Origin: Terriglobia bacterium
Lineage (GTDB): Bacteria; Acidobacteriota; Terriglobia; Terriglobales; Acidobacteriaceae
NCBI GenBank assembly: GCA_020072845.1
Contig: JAIQGF010000002.1
Span: 157,638-221,637, forward strand
Direction of reading: 5' to 3'
Length of the DNA stretch: 64,000 nt
The stretch's first letter is position 1. Every line of letters begins with the position of its first letter. Below are positions 30,981 to 39,700 of the stretch, piece by piece. The notes under the pieces were generated by a model. That model saw only the letters and a list, made by a program, of their open reading frames with translations, was not told the DNA's origin and did not search any database. Made by a program: the position numbers and the translations under genes.

Positions 30981-33623
30981 GTGGCCATTAAGCTTAAAAT
31001 TCCGCGGGCCAAGGCCCCCGCCAGGGATGCGCGTTCCTCGTCGCCCGCCCCGGTCAGCCATTTCAGCCTGTCCGATCCGATCGTGCGGGTCGCCACCACG
31101 TTCTTTCTGGTGGTGACGCTGGTCGTGCTGGGCGTATTCGTCGGCTATTACGTCAAGTACGAGAGGATCATCGACCGCCGCCTGCACGGCCAAATTTTCA
31201 CCAATGCGACGAAAATCTACGCGCGTCCGGCCAGCGTCTGGGTCGGCGAGGGCATTACCGCGGAGGAAATCGCGAACCAGTTGCGCCGTGCCGGCTACAT
31301 TGACGCCGACCAGTCCAGCGGCGTCGGCAGCTACCGGCTGCTCGCGCGCGGCATCGAGATCCATCCCGGCCCCGAGTCCTACCACAACCAGGACGGGGCA
31401 GTGGTGCGCGAGTCCGGCGGCAAGATTGAGCGCATTGTCGGCACCGGAGGCGCCAACGGTCGCGATCTCTCCGCCTACGAGCTGGAACCCACGATGATCA
31501 CGGCGGTGGACACGGAACAGCGCTTCAAGCGCCAGCTCGTGGAATACAAGGACATCCCCAAGGTGCTGGTGGACGCGGTGACGTCCGTCGAAGACCGCCG
31601 TTACTTCCAGCACGGCGGTGTGAACTACTGGCGCTTCATGCAGGCGGCGTGGGTTGACATGCGCCAGGGCGGCGCACGCCGGCAGGGCGGGTCCACCATC
31701 ACCATGCAGGTCTCGCGCATGTTCTTCCTCACTCCGGAGAAGACCATCAAGCGCAAGCTGACCGAAATGCTGATCGCCATCGAGCTCGAGCAGAAGCTCT
31801 CCAAGGAGCAGATCTTCTCGCTCTACGCCAACCAGGTGGACCTCGGGCAGCGCGGCTCGTACACCATCACCGGCTTCGCCGAGGCCTCGCGCTCCTACTT
31901 CAATAAAGACATCCAGAGCCTCAGCCTGCCGGAAGCGGCGCTGCTGGCCGGCCTGATCCAGCGTCCCAGCTATCTTTCACCGTACCGGCATCCCGAGCGC
32001 GCCCAGGAACGGCGCAACCTGGTGCTGGAGGCCATGGTGGACACCGGCGCCGTCACTCGCGCCCAGGCCGATTCAGCCAAGGCGGCGCCGCTCAAGCTTG
32101 CGCCCCCGAATGTGGAGGCCAGCGATGCGCCGTACTTCGTGGACCTGGTGAAGGACAGCATGCTCAGCCGCTACAGCGAACGCGACCTGAGCGAGAACTC
32201 CTACCGGATCTATACGACGCTCGATCCCGACCTGCAGAAAGCGGCCGCCGAGGCGGTGCAGCTAGGGATCAAGCAGGTGGACGCGCAGGCGGAAAGGTTG
32301 CGCACGCGCCGGATCAAGGTCGGCAGCGGCAAAAATGCCAAGACCGAGGTGAAGGTCGTTCCCGGCCCGATGCCGCAGGTCGCGCTGATTGCGATCGATC
32401 CGCACAGCGGCGACGTGCTGGCGCTGGTCGGCGGCCGTAATTACGGCTTCAGCCAGTTGGATCATGCGGTGGCGCGGCGCCCCACCGGTTCCGTGTTCAA
32501 GCCGTTCGTCTATGCCGCGGCGGTCAACACCGCCCTCAACGGCGACGGGAATGCGATCACGCCCGCGTCGCTGATTGACGATTCGCCCGGCACCTACACC
32601 TATGGCGACCAGATTTACGAGCCGCGCAACTACAAGGACGAGTATCACGGCGTGGTCTCGGCGCGCTTCGCGCTGGCGCAGTCGCTGAACAACGCGACGG
32701 TGAAGCTGGCGGAGCAGGTGGGCTACGACAAAGTGGCGGCGCTGGCGCGCGCCGCCGGCATCAAGTCGGTGCAGCCGACGCCCGCGATGGCGCTGGGCGC
32801 CTATGACGCTACCCCGCTCGATATCGCCGGCGCCTACACCGTCTTCGCCAATGGGGGCGTGCGCGTCTCGCCGATGCTGGCCAGCTCGGTGCGCGATGCT
32901 CACGGTGAACTGGTGGAAAACTTCCAGGCGGAGCGCACCCCGGTGCTTGACCCGCGCGTGGCCTACGTCATGACCACGATGATGGAAGGCGTGATCAACA
33001 ACGGCACCGCGGCCGGCGTCCGCGGCCTGGGCTTCAGCGCGCCCGCGGCGGGAAAAACCGGGACCTCGCATGACGCCTGGTTTGCCGGATACACCAGCAA
33101 CCTGCTGTGCATCGTATGGGTCGGGTACGACGACTACAGCGATCTCCGCCTGAGCGGATCGAGTACGGCCGCGCCCATCTGGGCCGAGTTCATGAAGCGC
33201 GCCGTCAAGCTGCCCGCGTACAGGGACGTGCAGCCGTTCCAGGAGCCGGCCGGCGTGGTGGATGTTCGGCTCGATAAGGCCACCAACCGCCTGGCGACCG
33301 AGGCTTGTCCGGACACCTACACCGTGGCCTTCATTGCCGGTACCGAGCCCAAGGACAGTTGCGACCAGGCCATGGGCGAACATCGCGGCATCCTGACGCG
33401 CATCTTTGGTCCCGCTCCCACGCCCCCGCCGCCCATCATTGGCGCCACCAGCACGACCGTGCGCCCTGCGATGCCCGCGCCGGCAGCCGGTCCGGCTCCG
33501 GCCTCCCAGGATTCGAAAGACAAAAAGAAGGGGTTTTTCGGCAAAATAGTAGGTATCTTCAAAGGCGACGACAAGCCGTCCTCACCGCCAGAGCAGAAGG
33601 ACGGCGGCAACAAACCGCACTGA
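30981..33623 (+). CDS. bifunctional class A penicillin-binding protein (PBP1b-like)
   Basis: Polymerises and cross-links peptidoglycan. 880 residues from the GTG at 30,981. Order: basic cytoplasmic N-terminus, membrane span (about 38-60), UB2H-like domain (IYARPASVWVGEGITAEEIA), GT51 transglycosylase with catalytic Glu in VEDRRYFQHGGVN (about 204) and RRQGGSTITMQVSR, transpeptidase with SxxK (TGSVFKPF, about 503), SLN (AQSLNNAT) and KTGTS (about 692). A Pro/Ala-rich and Lys-rich tail ends it. The UB2H-like region suggests control by an outer-membrane lipoprotein, as for E. coli PBP1b. Confidence 0.93.
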   Translation: MAIKLKIPRAKAPARDARSSSPAPVSHFSLSDPIVRVATTFFLVVTLVVLGVFVGYYVKYERIIDRRLHGQIFTNATKIYARPASVWVGEGITAEEIANQLRRAGYIDADQSSGVGSYRLLARGIEIHPGPESYHNQDGAVVRESGGKIERIVGTGGANGRDLSAYELEPTMITAVDTEQRFKRQLVEYKDIPKVLVDAVTSVEDRRYFQHGGVNYWRFMQAAWVDMRQGGARRQGGSTITMQVSRMFFLTPEKTIKRKLTEMLIAIELEQKLSKEQIFSLYANQVDLGQRGSYTITGFAEASRSYFNKDIQSLSLPEAALLAGLIQRPSYLSPYRHPERAQERRNLVLEAMVDTGAVTRAQADSAKAAPLKLAPPNVEASDAPYFVDLVKDSMLSRYSERDLSENSYRIYTTLDPDLQKAAAEAVQLGIKQVDAQAERLRTRRIKVGSGKNAKTEVKVVPGPMPQVALIAIDPHSGDVLALVGGRNYGFSQLDHAVARRPTGSVFKPFVYAAAVNTALNGDGNAITPASLIDDSPGTYTYGDQIYEPRNYKDEYHGVVSARFALAQSLNNATVKLAEQVGYDKVAALARAAGIKSVQPTPAMALGAYDATPLDIAGAYTVFANGGVRVSPMLASSVRDAHGELVENFQAERTPVLDPRVAYVMTTMMEGVINNGTAAGVRGLGFSAPAAGKTGTSHDAWFAGYTSNLLCIVWVGYDDYSDLRLSGSSTAAPIWAEFMKRAVKLPAYRDVQPFQEPAGVVDVRLDKATNRLATEACPDTYTVAFIAGTEPKDSCDQAMGEHRGILTRIFGPAPTPPPPIIGATSTTVRPAMPAPAAGPAPASQDSKDKKKGFFGKIVGIFKGDDKPSSPPEQKDGGNKPH

Positions 33624-33672
33624 GTCGGGGAGCAAGGGGTCCGAGCCGTGCTTGGTGCAGGGAGGATTCGCC

Positions 33673-34554
33673 ATGGACCGTCATACGGCGCTGCTCTCGA
33701 TTGCGACCCTCACCATTTTCCTGGGTGCATCGGCGGCACAGACTCCGCCCACCGGGACACAGAATCCGCCGGCCAGGGAAGAAGCGGCGCGTCGGCCGGC
33801 GCGCGTCGGTCCGCCATCTCATTCGGCAAGCGCACCACAGTTGGAGATCCAGGCCGACAAGCTTCGCGCCGAGAAGTCCTATGCCGACGCGATTGATTAC
33901 TACCGCGCTGCCATCAAGAAAGCTCCCAGCGCCGGCCTGTGGAACAAGATCGGCATTACCGAACTGCAGTTCGGCCGTCACAAAGATGCCATCAAGAGCT
34001 TCGATCTCGCCATCAAGCTCGACCCCGAGCTGGCCGAGGCTTACAACAACCGCGGGGCGGTGTACTACATCTCCGGCGCCCAGCAGCAGGCCCTCGCCGA
34101 TCGGGCCGGCAGGTCGGTTCCCGGCGGCGCACTCAAGAACTATCGCAAGGCAGTGAGCGAGTACCAGAAGGCGCTGGCGATCCGCGAAGAGAATGCGTCG
34201 TACCACAGCAACCTCGGCACCGCTTACTTTGGGCTCAAGGAATTTCCCGCGGCCATCAACGAGTACGCGCGCGCCATGCAGATCGATCCCGAGGTTTTCG
34301 AACACCGGTCGCAAACCGGCATCACGGCGCACATGTCCTCACCCGAGGACCGCGCCTATTACTCCTTCGTGCTGGCGCGCATCTACGCCAAGTCCGGCGA
34401 CCTCGACCGCTCCCTGGTGTACCTCCGCAAAGCCATGGAAGACGGCTACAAGGAAATTGATTCCGTCTACCAGGACCAGGAATTTGCCACGCTCAGAAAA
34501 GATCCGCGCTTCGCGGAGCTGATGAGCAGCAAACCGGCGGTAATTCCGCAATAA
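33673..34554 (+). CDS. secreted TPR-repeat protein
   Basis: 293 residues from MDRHTALLSIATL; GGGAGG lies 8 nt upstream. A signal peptide ends at about ASAAQ, then a Pro/Ala linker and four to five TPR units (e.g. GLWNKIGITELQFGRHKDAI, ALAIREENASYHSNLGTAYF, YYSFVLARIYAKSGDLDRSL). Likely a periplasmic scaffold. It lies 49 bp after the PBP gene, so a role with cell-wall synthesis is possible but unproven. Confidence 0.85.
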   Translation: MDRHTALLSIATLTIFLGASAAQTPPTGTQNPPAREEAARRPARVGPPSHSASAPQLEIQADKLRAEKSYADAIDYYRAAIKKAPSAGLWNKIGITELQFGRHKDAIKSFDLAIKLDPELAEAYNNRGAVYYISGAQQQALADRAGRSVPGGALKNYRKAVSEYQKALAIREENASYHSNLGTAYFGLKEFPAAINEYARAMQIDPEVFEHRSQTGITAHMSSPEDRAYYSFVLARIYAKSGDLDRSLVYLRKAMEDGYKEIDSVYQDQEFATLRKDPRFAELMSSKPAVIPQ

Positions 34555-34680
34555 GGTAGGGGGCGCGCGCTGGCGATCTGTAAATAGACAATTCTTTACA
34601 ATTTGCAGACAACTTTTTCGGCGCGGTGGCGTCTATACAGGTGCCTCCTGAAAGCAACAGGTGAGTAAGGGGAAACGGTG

Positions 34681-34740
34681 GCCCGCCGAACGCTTAACCA
34701 GCACGCCCCAAGCGAGCGTTCGGTGGGCTTAATTTTTTTT
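34681..34740 (+). terminator. terminator of the PBP-TPR operon
   Basis: Stem GCCCGCCGAACGC (34,681-34,693) with GCGTTCGGTGGGC (34,716-34,728), one mismatch, then TTAATTTTTTTT. The U-tract overlaps the stop and last Lys codons of the convergent kdsC. Confidence 0.85.
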
Positions 34741-35364
34741 GCCCGTCTTTTTTTCCGGCGACCTGCCTTGTAGGTAGCTGTCAATTACCTGCTGCAGCTT
34801 TCCCTGCGCCTTGAGAATGAATTCCACCGCGTCGCGCACGGCGCCGTGTCCGCCGGGATGTTCGGTGACGAAATGGGCGGCCTGCAGCACCTCCGCACGC
34901 GAGTTCGGCACCGCAATCGCCAGCCCGCAATGCTCCATGATCGGCAGATCAATGATGTCGTCACCGATGTAAGCGGCCTGTTCGGCGGAGAGTTTCTCCT
35001 GGCGCAGGATTTGGTGGAAGACGGTGAGCTTGTCGGCGATTCCCTGGTGGACATGGTCGAGGCGCAGGTCGCGGGCGCGCAGCGCCACCGTGTCGGAGAT
35101 GCGCTTGGTGATGAGGCCGGTCTTGAGCCCGCCCAGGCGCGCCAGCGAGATCGCGGTGCCGTCGTGCGCATGGAACCCTTTGGCTTCTACAAAGCTGGCG
35201 CTGGAGATGGCGTAACCGCCGGCGTCCGCGAATTTGCCGGCGGCACTCCTGGTTTCCTGCCGCGCTCCGGCGGGAGCAGGAAAGAACCACAGCGAGCCGT
35301 CGGTCATGACGCCGTCCACGTCCATCAGCAGCAGCTTGATCTTGCGCGCGCGTTCTTCGGACAT
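34729..35364 (-). CDS. kdsC: KDO-8-phosphate phosphatase
   Basis: HAD-superfamily phosphatase releasing Kdo from Kdo-8-phosphate. 211 residues from the ATG at 35,364 (MSEERARKIKLLLMDVDGVM). HAD motif I is DVDGVMTDG, motif II/III are TKRISDTVALRA and GDDIIDLPIM. Compared with the usual compact KdsC (about 170-190), some 25-30 extra residues lie between TDGSLWFF and FHAHDGTAI (APAGARQETRSAAG and on), coinciding with a CCTGC/GCAGG palindrome. The Lys-rich C-terminus overlaps the convergent terminator. Confidence 0.92.
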   Translation of the reverse strand: MSEERARKIKLLLMDVDGVMTDGSLWFFPAPAGARQETRSAAGKFADAGGYAISSASFVEAKGFHAHDGTAISLARLGGLKTGLITKRISDTVALRARDLRLDHVHQGIADKLTVFHQILRQEKLSAEQAAYIGDDIIDLPIMEHCGLAIAVPNSRAEVLQAAHFVTEHPGGHGAVRDAVEFILKAQGKLQQVIDSYLQGRSPEKKTGKKN

Positions 35365-35379
35365 GCGTGGGATTGTAAA

Positions 35380-35465
35380 TGGTCGTCGGTTTTCGGTGTT
35401 CGGTTCTCGGTTGTGGCTTTCCTCTGTAACCGAATACCGCCAACCGACAACCGACAACCGATAAC
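35380..35465. repeat. intergenic palindrome of GTCGGTTTTCGG units
   Basis: GGTCGTCGGTTTTCGGTGTT at the left and CCAACCGACAACCGACAACC at the right, same family as at 2742 and 54,776. It fills the kdsC to zinc-ribbon gap. Confidence 0.65.
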
Positions 35466-35798
35466 CTAGAAGCTGCCTGCCACAAACTCCTCAATCACCA
35501 TCTTCGAAATCGCGCCGCATTGGCCGCACCAGAGCAGCGTCATGTTGTTCTCGGAACTCAGCACTGCGACCCGCAAGCTCTCGCACGACGCGCAGCAGGT
35601 GGTCGGCTCGCCAGACTGGGGTTCCTCCACGGTCGTGGTTGCAGTCATTGTCTGCCCTGTCTTTACGGTGTTGATCTCGAACGTGCTGCGGCAATCGGCG
35701 CATACGTGGTTGAAGCAGCACTTCGGCTCGCACGAGTAGACGATCTCGGCGCCACCGCACTTGGGGCAGCGGATGATGTCCTTGAGCGCGAGAGCCAT
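35466..35798 (-). CDS. small zinc-ribbon protein
   Basis: 110 residues with a dense set of Cys pairs: CPKC (11-14), CEPKCCFNHVCADC, TCCASC and CGQC. This predicts two or three zinc-ribbon sites. The start is MALALKDIIRCPKCGG at 35,798. No catalytic motif; such proteins usually bind nucleic acid or partner proteins. It is co-oriented with kdsC, but the palindrome lies between them. Confidence 0.8.
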   Translation of the reverse strand: MALALKDIIRCPKCGGAEIVYSCEPKCCFNHVCADCRSTFEINTVKTGQTMTATTTVEEPQSGEPTTCCASCESLRVAVLSSENNMTLLWCGQCGAISKMVIEEFVAGSF

Positions 35799-35901
35799 AT
35801 GTACTGCATGATAGCAATCGAGTTGAGCAACGCCGGAGGTCGAGTGCCAGAGAATTTACAAGTGAGTAAACCCCAGAGTTTTCGCACTAAGTAAAACATA
35901 C

Positions 35902-35930
35902 TTGACATCGAGTATAAAATATCATACATT
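35902..35930 (+). promoter_or_regulatory. sigma-70-type promoter of the membrane protein-HTH pair
   Basis: TTGACA (35,902-35,907), 17-bp spacer, TACATT (35,925-35,930), in a strongly AT-rich patch. A partial dyad TACTTGACATCGAGTA overlaps the -35 and is a plausible operator for the HTH protein of this operon. Confidence 0.65.
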
Positions 35931-35965
35931 GTGTCGCGAAAGGTAGACATGCCGAGGAGGTTTTC

Positions 35966-36379
35966 ATGTCGTTCCGCGAAAAAAGCGCCTGGATCTCGTT
36001 GCTCTCGATTTCGGGCATTTATGGCTTCTACTTCTGGTCGGTCATTCATGCCGGCCCGCAGCCCGGCCGCTCCCACTTCGGCGGACTGCTGGAGACAATC
36101 ATCTTGCTGGTGGTTGTGCAGATCGCGTTGACGGTCGCGGTCGCCATCTTCAACCCCAGGGAAGCCAAGGCTCCGCGCGACGAACGCGACAAACTGATCG
36201 AGCTCCGGGCCATGCGCGTCGCCTATGCCGGGCTCGCGACGAGCGTCGCGCTCGCCTGCTTTTTCGGCGCGTTCAATCCCCCCATCCTCTTTAACACCAA
36301 CGCCCTGCTGTTCATTCTGGTGACAGCGGAGATCATGCGCTCAGCCTGCCAGATCATCCAATACCGGCGTGGAGCCTGA
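35966..36379 (+). CDS. four-span membrane protein (DUF2178-like)
   Basis: 137 residues, hydrophobic spans near 8-28, 40-62, 83-105 and 112-130, with a charged cytoplasmic loop NPREAKAPRDERDKLIELRA between spans 2 and 3. It is the partner of the downstream YozG-type HTH gene; such membrane protein/HTH pairs are common and probably form a sensing unit. AGGAGG lies 8 nt upstream of the ATG. Confidence 0.8.
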   Translation: MSFREKSAWISLLSISGIYGFYFWSVIHAGPQPGRSHFGGLLETIILLVVVQIALTVAVAIFNPREAKAPRDERDKLIELRAMRVAYAGLATSVALACFFGAFNPPILFNTNALLFILVTAEIMRSACQIIQYRRGA

Positions 36380-36380
36380 C

Positions 36381-36593
36381 ATGGGCGCCATCCGCAACGA
36401 AATCCGACGGCTGCGCTTCGAGCATGGAGAGATGACGCAACAGGAGTTAGCTGAAAAAATCAACGTCACTCGCCAAACCGTGAACGCAATCGAACAGGGC
36501 AAATACTCGCCCTCGCTGGAAGCCGCATTCCGAATCGCTGCCGTGTTCGGCAAGCCGCTGGAAAGCGTATTCCACTATTCCAAGGACCAATGA
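36381..36593 (+). CDS. XRE-family regulator, YozG-type
   Basis: 70 residues, almost entirely one HTH: MTQQELAEKINVTRQTVNAI, then EQGKYSPSLEAAFRIAAVFG and KPLESVFHY. It starts 1 nt after the membrane-protein stop. It probably autoregulates the promoter at 35,902-35,930. Confidence 0.9.
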   Translation: MGAIRNEIRRLRFEHGEMTQQELAEKINVTRQTVNAIEQGKYSPSLEAAFRIAAVFGKPLESVFHYSKDQ

Positions 36594-36705
36594 GCGGATT
36601 ACAGCGCTCGGCGCCCCACATTTGAGGGTTTAAAGGGGTCGGTTGCGCCCTCTCAAGAAGTGTAGTCTCGCAATTTGCTAGGACAGGACCCTCAAGAGCG
36701 AACAA

Positions 36706-36734
36706 TTGGCGAAACTCAGAATTTCACATACAAT
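36706..36734 (+). promoter_or_regulatory. lhr promoter, leaderless
   Basis: TTGGCG, 17-bp spacer, TACAAT (36,729-36,734). The transcription start falls at about 36,742, exactly the ATG of lhr, with no Shine-Dalgarno in between. Confidence 0.55.
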
Positions 36735-36741
36735 GAGCAGA

Positions 36742-39700
36742 ATGTCTTCCCGGGGTGACAACGCGCTGGCCTGGGCCCATCCTGTGGTTCGCGATTGGTT
36801 CCTGGCGAAGTTCGGCAGTCCGACGGAGCCGCAGGAGCAGGGCTGGCCGCACATCCTGGCGCGGCATGCCACGCTGATTGCCGCGCCCACCGGGTCGGGC
36901 AAAACGCTGGCTGCATTCCTCGCCTGCATTGATCGCCTTGTCCGGCAGGCGCTCGCCGGCGATCTCCAGAACCGCACCGAGGTGCTCTATGTCTCGCCGC
37001 TGAAGGCGCTGGGCAACGACATCCAGAAAAACCTCGAAGTGCCGCTGGGGGAAATTCTTCAACTGGCGGCCGAGCGCGGACTGCTGATGCCGGAAATCCG
37101 CACCGCGGTTCGCACCGGCGACACGCTCATGCACGAGCGCCGCGCCATGCTGCAGCGCCCGCCACACATCCTGGTCACCACGCCGGAATCGCTCTACATC
37201 CTGCTGACGGCGGAGAAGAGCCGCCGCATGCTGCGCGATGTGGACACGATGATCGTGGATGAAATCCACGCGGTCGCCGGCGACAAGCGCGGCTCGCACC
37301 TGGCGCTTTCGCTGGAACGTCTCGACGCCCTGATCGAAAGCAGTGGGCACGCGGCGCCGGTGCGCATCGGGCTTTCGGCGACGCAGAAGCCGATTGAGGA
37401 GATAGCGCGCTTCCTCACGGGTCAGAGACCCGTGCCACACATGCCCGCCATCGTGGACGTCGGTCACCGCCGTGCCATGGACTTGCAGATTGAAGTCCCC
37501 GGCATTGAGCTCGGCGCGGTGGCGTCCAACGAGATGTGGGACGAGATCTACGAGCGCATAGCCGAACTGGTTCGGAAGCACCGCTCCACGCTGGTGTTCG
37601 TGAACACGCGGCGCATGGCGGAGCGCGTATCGCATCATCTCGCGGAAAAGTTGGGCGCGGAAACCGTTGCCGCGCACCATGGAAGCTTGTCGCGCAAACT
37701 GCGCCTCACCGCCGAAAACAAGCTCAAGAACGGCGAACTCAGAGTGCTGGTGGCGACCGCATCCCTGCAGCTCGGGATTGATATCGGCGCCATCGATCTG
37801 GTGATCCAGATCGCCTCGCCGCGGTCCATCGCCGTCGCCCTGCAACGTGTCGGACGCGCCGGTCACTGGCGTGGCGCGATTCCCAAGGGCCGCCTGTTCG
37901 TCACCACGCGCGACGAATTGTTCGAATGTGCCGCCCTCATCCGGGCGATCAAGCATGGCGAGCTTGACCGCATCCTGATTCCCGATGCGCCGCTCGACAT
38001 TCTCGCGCAGCAGATCGTGGCGACATGCGCGGGCTCGGTCGACGGTCGACAGTCGACGGTCGACGGCAAGGTCGATGCCCAGAGCGAAAACGGGTCATGG
38101 AGCGAAGACGATCTTTTCGCGCTGATGTGCCGCGCCTATCCCTATCGCAATCTCGCGCGCCAGGATTTCGACGCCATCCTAGGAATGCTTTCCGAGGGCA
38201 TCTCGGCCCGCCGCGGCCGCTTCGGCGCATTCCTGCATCGCGATCGCATCAACGGACGCGTTCGTGCCCGCCGGGGCGCGCGCTTGGCGGCCATCACCAG
38301 CGGCGGCGCGATTCCGGACAATGCGTTGTTCACGGTCGTCGCCTCGCCGGAAGGCACCATGGTCGGCACCGTGGACGAGGACTTCGCGGTCGAATCGATG
38401 GCCGGCGACATCTTCGTCCTGGGCAACACCTCGTGGCGCATTCGCCGCATCGAGAGTTCCTCCGGCCGCGTCCTGGTGGAAGACGCGCACGGCGCGCCGC
38501 CGGGAATTCCGTTTTGGCTGGGCGAAGCTCCGGCGCGCACTGCCGAGCTTTCCGAACACGTTGCTCTGCTGCGCCAAGAACTCAGCGCCCGGCTGGGGAA
38601 AACTTCGCCGGTCGCGTTCTCCACCAGTTTGCCCGAAGTCGTCGCAGCCATGGAGTGGTTAAAAGAAGAGTGTGGCCTCGACGCTGCCGGCTCGGAGCAG
38701 GCCATCCAGCACCTGGTCGCCGGACGCGCCGTGCTGGGTGAAGTTCCAACGCAAAAGACCATCATCGCCGAGCGCTTTTTCGACGAAGGCGGCGGCATGC
38801 AACTGGTGATTCATGCGCCCTTCGGTGGCCGGATCAATAAGGCGTGGGGGCTGGCGCTGCGCAAGCGTTTCTGCCGCAGCTTCAATTTTGAATTGCAGGC
38901 TGCGGCTACCGACGACGGCCTCAACATCGCGCTCGCCGAGCAGCACAGTTTCCCGCTGGCCGATGTTTTCAATTTCCTCCAGCCGGAGACGGTGCAAAGC
39001 GTGCTGGAGCAGGCGGTGCTCACCGGCGCGCCCGTTTTCGGCACTCGCTTCCGTTGGGACGCCACTCGCGCGCTCGCGCTGCTGCGCTTCCGTGGCGGCA
39101 AGAAAATCCCGCCGCAGGTGCAGCGCATCCTCGCCGACGATCTGCTCGCCTCGGTCTTTCCCGACGTTGCCGCCTGCGGCGAAAACATCACCGGCGACAT
39201 CCAGATTCCCGACCATCCGCTGGTGAAGGAAGTGATGAAGGACGTCCTCCACGAGGCCATGGACCTTGACGGACTGTGCGCCGTGCTGCGCGGCATCCAG
39301 GACGGCTCCATCGGCTGCCTGGCCGTGGATACGCCCGTCCCTTCGCAGTTCTCGCACGAAATTCTGAACGCGAACCCGTACGCCTTTCTCGACGACGCGC
39401 CGCTGGAAGAGCGTCGCGCTCGCGCCGTGCAGATGCGCCAGGTGCTGCCGGACTCCGTTTTGCAGGAGGTCGGACGTCTTGATCCCGCCGCCATCGCGCA
39501 AGTGCAGCAGGAAGCCTGGCCCGACGTGCGCGATGCCGACGAATTGCACGACGCACTGCTCACGCTGATCGCGTTGCCGGAGGATTTAACTTCGGAGGGG
39601 CACGGCTTCAGCCGTGCCGAAAAACTTGCCAATGAAATGGGGGCTTTAGCCCCTGAGGGAAGCGCAGCAGGATGGACGCCATTTCTCGCGCCGTTGCTCG

